Assembly (NCBI GenBank): GCA_030063045.1 | Contig: JAQSEB010000020.1 | Span: forward strand, 1,426,001 to 1,490,000 | DNA: 64,000 bases | Origin: Pratylenchus scribneri | Lineage: Eukaryota; Nematoda; Chromadorea; Rhabditida; Pratylenchidae | Direction of reading: 5' to 3' | Shown: positions 51,112 through 63,236 of the stretch, piece after piece | Numbering within the stretch: the first letter of the stretch is position 1 | Layout: each line of letters starts with the position of its first letter | Notes under the pieces: generated by a model | Seen by the model: the letters and a program-made list of their open reading frames with translations, nothing else | Told to the model about the DNA's origin: nothing | Databases searched by the model: none | Made by a program: the position numbers and the translations under genes

Positions 51112-53541
51112 TAAATGAAAGCAACAAATCACAAATGGCTAAATGTCCATGCTGCCTATTCCATTTCGTATCCGCTTTCGCCCAAATAAATGCTGAATGC
51201 TCCACTGCTGGATTTTGGTGTCAATTTTCCTTCACAGCAGGTAAATTTCCTGTGTGCTTTAAATCCAGTTGTCCCATTTTTACATGTCTCTTTATTCCTC
51301 TTTCACCATGGTAACCATCCATCCAAACACTCCCCTCTTTATTGCCTCTCTTTAAAAATCCTTGCATTTTTTAAAAAATTTTTCATGACCTTTCATTTTT
51401 CTGAAACAACAATGGTTCCTTCTTCCCTTTGTGACCTCCCAAAAACTTTCCCATCCATCAAAAGGCCATTTTAATATATCTATTTGTCACCCAAGAAGCT
51501 TCCTCCTCCTCCTCCATATCTCATCTCATCGTGTCAAAGGCTGCTGCGGTTTTTTGTGATTAATGGGCCATCCGCCCTTCATTTTCCCCCTTCATCTCAT
51601 AGAGCAGCGCCGCCTGCTGCTCTTCTTCTGCTGTTGGGCCTTTTTTCCCCCAAAATTTCCCCCATTGACGAACCGCGTCAGTTTACTTCGTCCCTCTCCC
51701 CCCTCTTCCACCACAAAGCATTGGTTCGGTGACGATGAGTGTTTTATGTTTCCTCCTCCTCTTCTTCTTCTTCCTGTCTTTGTTTCCACTCGACCCTCCT
51801 CTCGGCCTTCAAATTGGTCTTTTTTGTTTAGCTTCACTAAACCTCCATGTAACTTACCACCAACAGAGCGATCCATTTTGTTGGGTTTCCTCTGCTGAGG
51901 AATTCTTCCTTTTATTGTTGGCACTCCCCTCATTTTCCCAGCTCATATTTCATTTTTCTTCCTCAATCTACAATCACGGTTTATTCATCTTAATTTTCCA
52001 CATGCTAATAAATTATCCATATTCCCTAATATCCTAATAAGGGGGGATTTGAGATCATCTTCATCTCTCCGCAATCCTCCAATCCAATTTTTCATCCATC
52101 CTTCCTTCCATTCATTAATAACCTGTTCATTAAATTACCAATTGCGGATGGGTAATGATGATTTTGCGCGTCATTCAATCTCCGAGCACATTGCCGTTGT
52201 CGGCGGAAAAAAACCCATTGATGATGATCGCTAATTGGCGAATTCTATTATTCTCTTCTTCTTCCCTCAAAAAATAGCCGCATTCAGCAGAAGATGATGA
52301 GCGGTTTCTTCTCCTTCCATCTTAAATTATTGTTCCTATTCATCCCATTCAATTCATCTCAGCCCAACTCCACAGAACAGCGGCACTATTGTCTGCCCAA
52401 ATTCCACCTAGTCTAGTCTCTTTTTCATGCTTATTTCATTTTCACCTAACAAATTTAAAATTCATGCCATCTTTCCAAAAACCAATAAATTATTCTTGCT
52501 ATTTTTTAGCCTTAAATGAAAGGTTTTTTTTCTAAATACTTTTATATACAAAAGTGGAAGAGTCAAAATGGAAAAAGGACTCTAAAATCAAGCAATTTCA
52601 CCATTCATGAAACGATTATTACCTTAGCCAAAATTCGTTTTACCCTTTAAAGTTTAAATAAATCAATAATTTAGTTTAGCCATTCAAAAAACAATATTTT
52701 AAAATTTGTCTTCCTTTAAATACCTCTGCAGGGATGATTACGCGAACGAAAAATGGGTAATAGGATAGAAAAGAGAGCAATGACCTTTGAGGAAGCACTG
52801 CGAAATCCCCAAAATTCGCAATCTCCCAAAATCGCCCTAGTTCCAATCCAAATCCAAAGCATCTAGGTATTCCTAATCCACCTTCTTCTCATTTTCTTAC
52901 TCTATCCTATCTCCATTTTTCCCTCTCTATTTTATTTTTATTCCATCAAACCAAATCATGCATTCAATTCCACGTCAGTAAAATTTAAAAAGTCCAAAGT
53001 AACGGGCGCGCCGTAATTTTTACACTTTACCAAGTCGTTTAATCGACGAGAATTAATTAAAACCAATTGTAAAAACTAATTTTCCGTTCCACTCTACTAT
53101 ATTTTTATTTTTGAGATACAAAAATCAACAAAATATTATTTATATTTATGCAAAACACTGATCCATTTCCATACATATTCTTTTCGGAGGGCTTTTTAAC
53201 GATTGAAGTGAATGTGAATGAATGAATATTTTTCCCATTCATCCCACTCCTCGTCCCCCAACCCCTTCACATTTGTCATAATCCGCATGCATTCATCTCT
53301 AAAGAGGGAACCCCGCCCAATCGACATCGCCAAAAAAATTATAATAGCCAATCTTTTTATTTATATAGCCGTACATATACGGAAATATTTAATTTTTAAT
53401 TAAAATAATTAATTTTAATATTTTTAGAGTTCAACCATTTTATGCATTTCGAGGGCTAAAACGGTTGGTGGTTGGAGGATCAACAACAATTTTTCGAATT
53501 ATCTTTACCCAAATTTTGCCCTTCCATCATCAAATGTCATT
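51112..53541. other. 2.4-kb pyrimidine-rich intergenic region
   Basis: The TADA1-like and EVI5-like genes flank it. Its plus strand is rich in CCTCCTC and CTTCTT tracts (51500-51900), which leave frames open on both strands (51484-52037 and the opposite strand) without any family signal. I see no gene in it; it may hold the EVI5 promoter. Confidence 0.4.
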
Positions 53542-56500
53542 ATGGTGGTCGAATTCAAGGAGAGCAACAATATTGGCAATCGAAATGGCGGTTTGTAATT
53601 TTTATCATTAAAAAAAATTAAAATAGTATAATTATAACCGGAACTGGAACTAACCCACGCAATTAGCCCCACCTTTTATTGCATTCATTCAGTTCCTGAA
53701 TTTCTCCTACTCTTCCCCTAACAAACAAATCGATAGTTCCCATTCCCCCCCCTTCTCAACCCGTCATCATTCAATTTGTCTATGAAGGTGTGGAAGGGGG
53801 AGAAAGGGGGTAAATGTTTCTGCTCTGCTGGTTGCTCTCGATTGGTCCCAATTCAACCACCATTCTTCTTTTTGTGTCCTTTTCCGCCCAATAGAGCGCC
53901 TGTCTGCCAAAAAGCTTGGCTGGACATGGACAGTGGGTGGACGCCAATGAAAGCGGATCGCATCCAAACATAAAATCATCATCCAAACTGATGTACAAAA
54001 ATCGATTCATGAGCCAATGGACTTTGGCGGTGTTTGGGGGATTTACTGAATACTCAACTACCCAGTCCCCCCACCTCTTTCACCGTCAATAAATAAGTAG
54101 CAAAGGCAAACATTGTCACTGCTGCTGTTCCCCTCTCCATTTTAAGTGTTCATTATTTGGGGTGAAATTTATTTACAATTTTGTTATTGCATTTATGCAA
54201 CCTTCCCCGCCTTTTAATCTGTAATCAAACTAGTTTCCTACCCCATAAATAAAATAATCCATACAAATTCGTGTTAATAATCTCCAACAAAATGGGTGAA
54301 TTAAATATGTTTATTATCGTGACAATAATTTGAACTAATCCATTCATCATATTCCAACAATAATTTCAGTTGAAATCGCGAACAACGGAGCACCAACGAA
54401 GAGCAGCAATTCAATTTCCATTCCCTCCTCCGATTCTCAATCTTGTTCCGATCAAACAGTGGACGACGAACTTCGAAGTGTAGACACAACGCCTGATGAC
54501 CCGGAAATTCAATCCACATTGACCAAAATGGAAGCATTAAATAGGTCAGTCAGTTGGATGGAAAAAGTTAATTATTTTGAAAAATAAAATCATTCCAAAT
54601 TCCATAAATAAATCAATTTAATTTAAGAATAAATGAAGCCGATGTTCGGAGTGTGACCTCTCGACGCTCTTGCAGTTCCCATACGGGTCGTTCATCGTCG
54701 CCTTGTTTAATTGGAAACAACAAAATTGAGGATGCATCATTGCCCAGAAGCAATTCACTTCAACCCGCCAACATTGATGATGATGAGAATTTGGATCTTT
54801 GGACTGTGAGTTAAATTTAGTTAAATTATTGATTTATCGATTTGTTTAAGGTTTGGGGGAATTTGGTCAAATCTTGGGAGATTGAATGGAAACGAAGGCC
54901 AAATTGTGTGAAGGAATTAGCACGACGGGGAATTCCGCAACATTTTCGCACAATTGCATGGCAATTATTGTCCGGAGCACAAATCAATCAAATTCATGAC
55001 CTCTACGCGGAATATATGCGCAAACCTTCGCCATATGAAAAAGCAATTGCCCGTGACATTCCAAGAACATTTCCCGAATTGGATTTCTTCAAGGATGGCA
55101 GCCATGGACAGCAGTCACTTTTCAACGTTATCAAGGCCTATTCCCTTCATGATCGAGAAGTAAGCGAGGATAAACATTCTAATTCATTCCAAAATTTAGG
55201 TTGGGTATTGTCAAGGTTCCGCCTTCATTGTTGGCCAACTTCTCCTTCAAATGCCCGAAGAGGAAGCGTTCGCTGTTTTTGTTCGTCTAATGGAGAATTA
55301 TCGCCTCCGAGAATTGTACAAACCGACAATGACCGAATTAGGACTTTGCATGTTCCAATTGGAGATTATGGTCCAAGAACAAATTCCTGATCTTTACATG
55401 CATTTGTATGTTTTTTAATATTTTAAATTGCTAAATTAAATTGTTTTTAAGTAACAATATGGGTTTTGACACTTCCATGTACGCTTCTTCATGGTTTTTA
55501 AAAAATTTACCGACTAAAATAATAATTTATAACTTAAGGTTTCTCACTGTTTTCCTCACAACTCTCTCATTGGACCTGGCAAATCGCATAATGGATTGGT
55601 TTTTGGTCGATGGAATGGACGCAATTTTCCGCATTGCAATTTCCATTTTGCAACAGGCCCGAATAGATTTACTTCAGCTGGACATGGAAGTTGGTTTATT
55701 TAATATTTAATTTGTTTAATTTACTCATTTTTCAAGGGAATGCTCAAATATTTTCAACGGGATGTTCGGGAAAGATACGAAAATGACCATGAATTGTTGT
55801 TCACTGTGGCCTCGCGCGTTCATCTAAACACAAAGAGGATGAAAAAACTTGAGAAGGAATATTTGACAAAAAGAACCAAAGAACAGGAGGAGGCCATTGA
55901 GCTAAGGGTAAGTTGAATTATTACATGAAAAAATTAAAATGGTAAAATAATTTCCCATTAGTTAAAAGGCCCCCTTTGCCCCTTCCCAATATATTTCCAC
56001 TCCACTCCTGACTCATCCATAAAGCCCTTTAAAATTTCCATTCTTTATTTTGGGCTTAAATTTCCTCATGCATAATTTCAGCCCCTCCCTCCATCTTCAC
56101 GTCCTTAAGCCACCAACATCCTTCTCCAATATCTTTCCGGATGAAGAATTTTTTGTCATCCTCTGCTTCATTCCCTCGTCCCTCCAAAAATGATTCATTG
56201 ACCCTCCACCAATTCACAATTCTGCATTCCCCTCTCACCTTTCAATTTTTAAGGGACCACCATTCTCGAATTTCCGTTCCTGTCACTAAAAACTCTTCTC
56301 CCATCCCCTCAATAACAATCAATTCAATTTTGCCCAATTGCCGCCTTCCGCACTCCTCTATTCTTTTTACATCCACACGCAACTCTCCACAGTCCACACC
56401 TTTTCTTTTGTTGCTTCCGTTCATTTCTTTTTCTAACCAACTTTTTGCCCATTTTTAACCTTTTCAATTGCGTCAACCAGCAGCCAGAACCGGTGTTTCT

Positions 56501-59347
56501 CCAAGTTAGGGCCTACTCATCGCCTTCCTATTCTTCCTTCACGCATTTTCCCCACTTCGTTCCCCCTCCTTCTTTCCTCATGTTCTTTTTAATTTGATCA
56601 TGAAAATTTAGAGTTTTTACATTAAATCTTCAATTTGCTGAATAATTTTTGGTTGATTTTCAATCTTATTCGTTCTTTCTCCCCAATCCCCCCCCCCCCA
56701 ATTTCTCCAATTTCCGCCATTTTTGCATTTGCAAGCTAAAATTTGAGCTATTCCTTTCATGTCCAAATCCGCACCACAACCCCACGGCAGCCAACATAAT
56801 GACAGCAAAATTAGGGGTGGACAGGAATTATTATTATTCCCTGTACATATAAATGGGGGCTAGCATCCTTCATCTTGTCCGTCCTCTTCTTCCTCTCCTC
56901 ATTCCAGCCCATCCATCCGAATCCCCTCGCGCGGCTCATGCACTACCCCCAAAAAGCAGCAACAGCTGGATGAACTCATTCAACCCCACCCCGTACAATG
57001 GATTTTACTTTATATATTTTTGCATGACTAGGCACACTCCCCCAACCGCGAATAAATTAAATGATGTCCATTTTTTAAAATGACCATCTCACTAGAATTT
57101 ATATTTAAAATGGTAAAAAAGCTTAATGGTCGTCAAAGAATTTTCGATCGTCGATTTGATTGGACGGAAAAGGTGTAAAAATATATTTGCATATTTATTT
57201 TATTTATTAAATTATTTTTCCAGCGCCTCCGAACAGAGAATCGACTACTCCGCCAACGAATTGACTATTTGGAGAGGGAAAGTTCCGCATTGGCCGATAG
57301 ACTGGTGCGTGGTCAAGTGGATTTGGCACAACAGGCCGATTGTGGTAAGAGATAAAAACATTTCATCCCGAATAATATTTTTTTTTTTCATCAGTTTTAA
57401 ACATAAGCCATGAATTGAACATTCTTCGTGACATCAATTCCGATGCACATCGACGTTTGGAGGTTTCTTTTTCGTCTATTTTTATTTTATTAATTTATAA
57501 ATTAAATAATTATTTACAATCAAATATATTAATATTCCAAACAATTTACAGGACGCCTACGAGACAATAAGGGAACTGAGCACAGAGAAGGGAAGGAACA
57601 GAAAAGACAAGGTAATTAATCAATAAATTATTTTAAATTTGTTAATCCATCAGCAGGTGGATCGAGGCGTTCAAATTGACGATGTTTCAATGATTGAGCA
57701 TATTCATCAGCTGCAACAGGAATTGATTGAATCCGCATCAAAGAAGGCGGATTTGGAAAATACAGTGCGAGAATTGAAGAATCGAATCACCGAGCTGGAA
57801 TCTTCAAACAAACGGCTGAAGGAATGTCCGCCCGATGGAGGAGTGGCAGCAATTCAAGAGGCAAAAAAGCACAAATTAAACCACAATAATCCTCATTATT
57901 TTAGGAATTGATTCGTGTCAAAATGCGTGAAGCCGAATCCTCACTTTCGCTGAAGGAAATTCGCCAAAAGCTCTCTGAAGTGGAACAACAATGGCAAAGA
58001 TTTATGCAGCTTCGAGGAGCATCATTCCCATCATCTTCGACCTCAATTGACCTGCTTCCCGCCTCCACCAACAATTCGCCTCCTTCCTCCTCTTCATTGG
58101 ACGATGAACCGCCTCCTCAGGAGCCCTGCCAATCGCCGACCCCCTCTCAACAATCGCAACAGGAAAAAGCGACCGCCGCCCAACAGCAACCACAAACTAC
58201 TCGGGCCCGTATAGCCAAATTGACGGCCACAATTATCGGCGCTGTTGGAGCGGCAGGAAATGGAGCGGAAACACAACAGCAGCCAGAAACGCTGGAAGGA
58301 TGGAGTCAAAAGGAACTTGAGGACAATTTTATTGGGCTGAAAATCAGAGAGGCTGATACATTGGCCGAATTGAAGGAAATGCGTCAAAAATGTACTAAAT
58401 AAAATATTCGTTTATAAAAATTAATTGATTTTTAGTGATGGAATTGGAAACGCAAAACCATGTTTGTACGAATCAATTGAGAAGGCAGGATGAGGAAATA
58501 AAAAGATTGAAGGAAGAAAAAGATGCATGTGCACAGGTAAAAATGATAAAAAAAATTGAATCATTCTTATCTTCAAAACAAAAATTACAATCGCAATTAC
58601 AACTTAGATTTACAATTGTTAGGGGATAATCAAAATTAATTTCACATAAATTTGCCATTAATTCAGATTGAACATGAATTGAGAGAGGAATTGCGGGACA
58701 GTGAACGAAAATTAATTGTTTTGCAAAGCGAATCAAAGGAGAAAAATGTGATGCAAAGGCTCAAATACACCGAAGCACTTCAAACAGTGGCAGAATTGAA
58801 AGAACAACTCGCACAACTAGAATCAAAAGTAAAAATTGATTTAACGTTTTTTAATTACAATACTTGTATTTAAGAGAGCAGAGACCGAAGCCCGGGCAAA
58901 AATCCGTGGAAATTCCATTTATGACATGGATAATGATTCGGTGGGTATGGGAATTGATTGAATTTATTGATTGTATAAATTACACATTTTTAGTTGACAT
59001 CATCCACTCGATCGGTGACAAGTTTGGACGGAATCCAGTCACTCTCCTCCGAAGAAATGGCTCTGTTCATTGCTGGAATTAAGGCCCGAAAAGTCGGCAA
59101 TCATAAAACGAATCAATATGAAGAAGAGGATGGGGCCGAGACAGAGACCAACGACGCGGAAGATGATGAAGAGGGAGAAGTGCCAATGATAAATGGCAGT
59201 GCAAAATCGCCGACCTTCTTTTTGCCTTCACCAGCAACAATAGCAAATCGAAATGTGGAAGGAAGCAACAATAAATCCACAATTAGCACTGCTCATAATG
59301 AAACATCAGATTCGGGTCTCAGTTTAAGCGAAAATTCACAACATTGA
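53542..59347 (+). CDS. EVI5: EVI5-like TBC-domain Rab GTPase-activating protein
   Basis: EVI5 family proteins are Rab GAPs with an N-terminal TBC domain and a long coiled coil. The start at 53542 (MVVEFKESNNIGNRNG) splices across a 777-bp intron to VEIANNGAPTKSS and a Ser-rich region. The TBC domain begins WGNLVKSWEIEWKRRPNCVK with RRGIPQHFRTIAWQLLSG. It contains the arginine-finger motif IARDIPRTFPELDFF and the glutamine-finger motif YCQGSAFIVGQLLLQMPEEE (exon join near 55158/55200). SMYASSWFLTVFLTTLSLDL and RIMDWFLVDGMDAIFRIA follow. After RVHLNTKRMKKLEKEYL a 1.3-kb intron (about 55910-57220) leads to heptad-rich coiled coils, with a Ser/Pro/Gln-rich insert (58020-58200) and an acidic tail (EEEDGAETETNDAEDDEEGE) ending SENSQH at TGA 59347. 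One intron carries the ATTACA repeat. Confidence 0.92.
58587..58617. repeat. ATTACA-type repeat in an EVI5 intron
   Basis: Within an intron of the EVI5-like gene. The 22 nt at 58587-58608 are identical to 18565-18586 in a CLP1 intron. Confidence 0.6.
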
Positions 59348-59857
59348 CCAATCAAAATTTGATAATATTTGTGTATTTGTTACTGACCCCTTCCTCTCTT
59401 ATTAAATTCTAATCGCCCCATCCTTGCTTTTGTTCCCACTTCTTAATTTTGTCACAAATTGATATTAACTTCAAACCAAACTATGTTAAATTAAATTGTG
59501 ATTCAATTAGTTTTGACTCTATATTATTCAAATTTGTGTGCTTCTTCTGATCATGTTTTGGGCGGGCCCTTATTTTTATATTTGATTGTTTTTTGCTTTT
59601 CACACCTACCGAATGAGCCTTACATTTTATCTGTGAGATCTTTCCCCTCTCCACCTATTATCTAAACATAAATTGAAAATGCCCATTTTATGCCTTTTAA
59701 ATATTTGATTCTTTTATTTTATTGAAAATATAAACTTTCACCATTTATGCCCATAAAAAATGCATATAAAGAATATAAAAATCAAAATGTTGGATATCAA
59801 TTTGTTGTAGGTAGAAATTGTTTGTTTGCTCACTTCTTTTGTGCAATCATCTCACAA
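59348..59857. other. Intergenic between convergent EVI5 and mini-exon genes
   Basis: About 510 bp of AT-rich DNA that must hold both 3' UTRs. No exon or RNA gene seen. Confidence 0.4.
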
Positions 59858-60730
59858 TTAGGCGCTCACCAAATCGGATTCACTAAAAAATAAATGTTTT
59901 AATTTGGGAAAATACCTTAAAATTAAAATTAAAATTCCCTACTTGTTGCCAAAAGGTGAGATTGGGAAAAATTGCTGTTGGCCGTCTTCGAAGTCCCTGT
60001 AAAATATTTAAGTACATTATTTTCACTTCCGTTTATCATCCTTACCCATTGCCGAAAGGCGAGAGCTGCTGCTGCTGGTCGACGCCATATTCAAAGCCTC
60101 TGAAAAATTGTTGAAATTTTAAGCACAAAATTTCCCTTACTCATTGCCGAAAGGCGAGAGCTGCTGCTGCTCGTCGCCATATTCAAAACTTCTGAAAAAA
60201 TTGTCGAAATTTAAACTCCAAAAATAGTTCCTTTACCCATTGCCGAAAGGCGAGAGTGGGCCGCCATCATCAAAACTTCTGAAATGATTGAAGAAGGATT
60301 ATTATTTGTGCTTTCCTCATTGTCTTACTCATTGCCAAATGGCGAGTCCGGTCTCTGTCCAGCAGAAAATCCGCTAAAATGAAATCCAAATTTAAAAATA
60401 AATCTGAATATTAACTTGTTGCCAAACGAATCCTGATCGCCGTTTTTCTGCTGGAATCCACTAAAGTAAAAAGGCAATGAAGGATTATGGGAGAAGAGTA
60501 CTTATACTTACCCATTGGCAAATGGTTCATCATCCAATAATTTCCTGTGAAAATATTGGGGAATTGCGGATATTTACAAAAGTTCAAACTTCTCAGAATC
60601 AGCACGGTGCTTTTTTGTGCCAACAGCCTCTCCCGGACTCGACATGCTTCCCCTGTTAAAAAGACAAATAATGAAATGAATTTTTCATGTTCCCGACTCA
60701 CTTTCCTTTGCGTTTTCTTGTGCCGACCAT
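59858..60730 (-). CDS. Protein of tandem mini-exons coding for PFGN-ending repeats, unknown function
   Basis: Reading from ATG 60730 (MVGTRKRKGKGSMSSPGEAV) I find exons 60702-60730, 60578-60652, 60512-60544, 60416-60460, 60329-60373, 60237-60278, 60141-60191, 60046-60099 and 59943-59996. Every internal exon is a multiple of three, in phase 2 at both ends, and from exon 3 onward each ends with a [PS]F[GA]N motif: PFANG, DSFGNN, DSPFGNE, LSPFGNG, LSPFGNE, LSPFGNG, ISPFGN. Most start [GSD]F, with Gln runs inside, for example GFEYGVDQQQQLSPFGN. The ninth exon can either read into TAG at 59939 or use a GTAGGG donor to a last 25-nt exon ending TAA 59858 (NESDLVSA); the lengths close in frame both ways (143 or 150 residues). 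No signal peptide; the N-terminus is basic. The family is not recognised. Confidence 0.68.
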
Positions 60731-61427
60731 TGGTGTGGTTATTTTGTTGGTTGAGGGTTGAGGCCACCAGCAGCTGACTGAATAAAAATCAATAAATGGG
60801 TGCGGCGAATGGGTGAATAAACAAAATGAGAATAAAATTAATTTCTAAAAATTTTAAAATGATTAAACCTTTTTTGGGAAATAATAAAAGGAGGGTTAAA
60901 ATGATCGAGCCTTTGGGTAGGACTATATTCATCATCATTGTCACCAAATTTTGCGGACATTGGCGAGCTATTTGATTTCCCCGCCTCCATATGGAAATAA
61001 GTTCGGAAGAATAACAAATAAGCGACCCGCCTTCCCTATTATTATTATTATCGGTCGCATATCATCTCGCACGCATGTACTTTTGGTGGTAAGGAAAGAG
61101 GGCGGGGGAATTTGGGAAACATGTGTTTTGATTTTGAGATTTGGGTTGGGAAATGGGATGAAATCATTAATTCTCTTTTGGGCGTTGGGCCTTGGCCGGG
61201 GTTTTTACTTTCTAAAGATCTATAAATGTTCAATAATTTCATTTACTCAAAAATAAAGTTCACAAAATACAAATAAAAATTGGCAAATATATTTTATTCG
61301 AAAAAGAATATGATACAAAAAAAACAATATACAATACAAAATAAAATTGATGGAAATACAACAATATATAATGAATACAATTTAAACAAATTACAAACAA
61401 TGAATATCAATATGTGTTGGAGACAAT
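60731..61427. other. Intergenic, no gene seen
   Basis: About 700 bp between the mini-exon gene and the kinase stop, both on the minus strand. A 101-codon plus-strand frame at 60951-61256 has no support. Confidence 0.4.
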
Positions 61428-62893
61428 TTATTTCTTTTCTTCATTCTTTGGCGGCCGGTCCTTTTGCTGCTCCACTTCATCCTTGTCGTCGTTGCCAATC
61501 CAGCGGGGATGTCTAAAAAATATTTGAATTAATTTGGAATTTTAAGAATTAAAATAAACATACCCTAGCGCCTGTTTTGTCTATTGCATCGTCGATGTAT
61601 TCCTGCAGTTTGTCGTACGGCGGCGCATCATAATATTTGATATTGGCAATGAGGTCGAGCATTGGTTCAAACTGCCTAAAAATTATCCAAATTGAAAGAG
61701 AAAACAAAAAGTTGAAAATCAAATCTGGGGCATCCTCCTAACAAGAGACGTCGCGCTCGGTCTGCTGGTCTGTCCGTTGATCCGCCATCCGCCGTTGCTG
61801 GATTCTTTGCCCACTTCTTCATGTTGAATATCTTCCTCGTGTCCTGAAATAACAAAAAATGTTTTTCTGTTCAAAAAATTGTGTCAAAACCATACCTCAT
61901 ACTTGTGCCAGGGTAGTTTGCCTTTGATCAGCTCGCACACCAGGTAAAACCTTAAAAATATTGGGAAATGAATATTTTATCAAGTGATTAAAACAAACTA
62001 ACCAGCTCTCAATGTCGTCGCCCCGGCACAGCTCCAGTCCTTGGTGAGAATGAGTGCTCGCATATTTGGGCGTCCCCCGGAATCCAATTTTGCCCTGCCT
62101 CGGCCTTCTTAACACGTGTTGATTGCTATCCTCTTCTTTGATGAATCGCCGCGCCATTCCGCTGTAAAGAAAAAATGTTGATCGAATATTAAAGTTGAAG
62201 GCACTTACAAGTCGAATCCGTAGATGGTTGAATCGTCGCCGCCCAGTCCAATTGCGAAGTTTGCCGGCTTGATCTGAAAATTGTTCAACATTAAAAAAGG
62301 AATATTATTAATTAATTTAACTCACGTCTCGGTGAAGATACCCAGCTCTGTGGAGCTCATAGAGGCACTGCAGGGTTTGACGCGCGATGATCAGTGACGT
62401 GCCCATTGAAAATTTGTTGTCGGGTCTGCATTCTCGGAGATCCTTAAAAGCAAAAAATTATCAGAATGAGAAAATTCCTTGATCCCAATAACCAACCTGA
62501 AGTGATCGGCCAACCAGCGACATCACGATATAGCTGCTTTTCTTCCAGTGTCCTTGATCAATCATTGTTGGTTGATGCCGCCGTTTCTTCGGATGATTTG
62601 TTTGCAGAGCATTGTAGACGCGAGCTTCGAGTCCCAAAAGTGATGGTTGCTGATCCAATTTCTCGATCTTAAAAATTGAAAATTAATGATTTTAAAAAAT
62701 GATTTAAAAACAAACCAACCTTCATTGCGTAACTGCTTGTGTCATTGTTGTCTTCTTTTGCCCGTTTGCATTTGAACACTGCGCCGAAAACTCCCGTGCC
62801 AAGTCTTCCAGTGATCCTCCATTCGTTGATTGTCGTTCCAATTTGAGGTTCCGCATCGTCCGCTGGTTGAGGTGATTGTTGATTTGCTGCCAT
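61428..62893 (-). CDS. Tau-tubulin-kinase-like (CK1 superfamily) protein kinase
   Basis: This is a Ser/Thr kinase of the TTBK branch of the CK1 group, greatly expanded in nematodes, many members expressed in sperm. From ATG 62893 (MAANQQSPQPADDAEPQIGT) the kinase domain begins WRITGRLGTGVFGAVFKCKR, the ATP lysine is in SYAMKVEK, helix C is SLLGLEARVYNALQ, and the hinge SSYIVMSLVGRSLQDLR is typical of CK1. The catalytic loop is YLHRDVKPANFAIGLG, and DFG is restored across an intron (YGFDFGMARRF). GFRGTPKYASTHSHQGLELC and GRGDDIESWFYLVCELIKGK-like sequence follow, with LPWHKYE. A tail ends DRPPKNEEKK at TAA 61428. All catalytic residues are present, so it should be active. Its 5' region carries a TATA box (62977-62989). 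Confidence 0.9.
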
Positions 62894-62976
62894 TCCCGTG
62901 TTGTCGCGTTTGTTGTTTTCTTCTTCGGCGTTGGCGGTTGTTGATGAATTGACTGACCTTCGAATGGAGATGAAAG

Positions 62977-62989
62977 CCTGCTTTTATAC
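62977..62989 (-). promoter_or_regulatory. TATA box of the TTBK-like kinase gene
   Basis: On the minus strand the sequence reads GTATAAAAGCAGG, about 85 bp upstream of the kinase ATG. It is nearly identical to the plus-strand box at 63139-63151. The short distance suggests a short 5' UTR and direct transcription. Confidence 0.55.
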
Positions 62990-63138
62990 AATTTTGGATT
63001 ACGGGATATTAGATATTTAGTTCTTTAGATATTTTTTAGATGTTTATTTCGTAATGAAACGGTAACAGTATACTTATTAGAGGTTTCGGTACTACAGATT
63101 TTCGACCATGTTTGTTTTGTTTTGGAACTAATCAGCAG

Positions 63139-63151
63139 GTATAAAAGTAGG
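63139..63151 (+). promoter_or_regulatory. TATA box of the downstream membrane-protein gene
   Basis: GTATAAAAGTAGG, 86 bp upstream of the ATG at 63237. Together with the mirrored box at 62977-62989 it makes a divergent, TATA-driven promoter pair over about 160 bp. Confidence 0.6.
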
Positions 63152-63236
63152 TGCTCAAGAAGAAGGAAGAGTACATTCCAGCAGGCCGTCAATCAATATC
63201 CTCCTTCAAATTTCCACCCATATTTCCACTTCAACA

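Noticed and set aside
51484..52037. Overlapping 80-110-codon frames in CCTCCTC/CTTCTT tracts
   Set aside because: Pyrimidine-rich simple sequence keeps several frames open; no protein features.
60047..60260. Repeats CATTGCCGAAAGGCGAGAG with about 95-bp spacing, looking like a CRISPR array
   Set aside because: The spacers are introns with GT..AG ends and the repeats are coding mini-exons in a eukaryotic gene.
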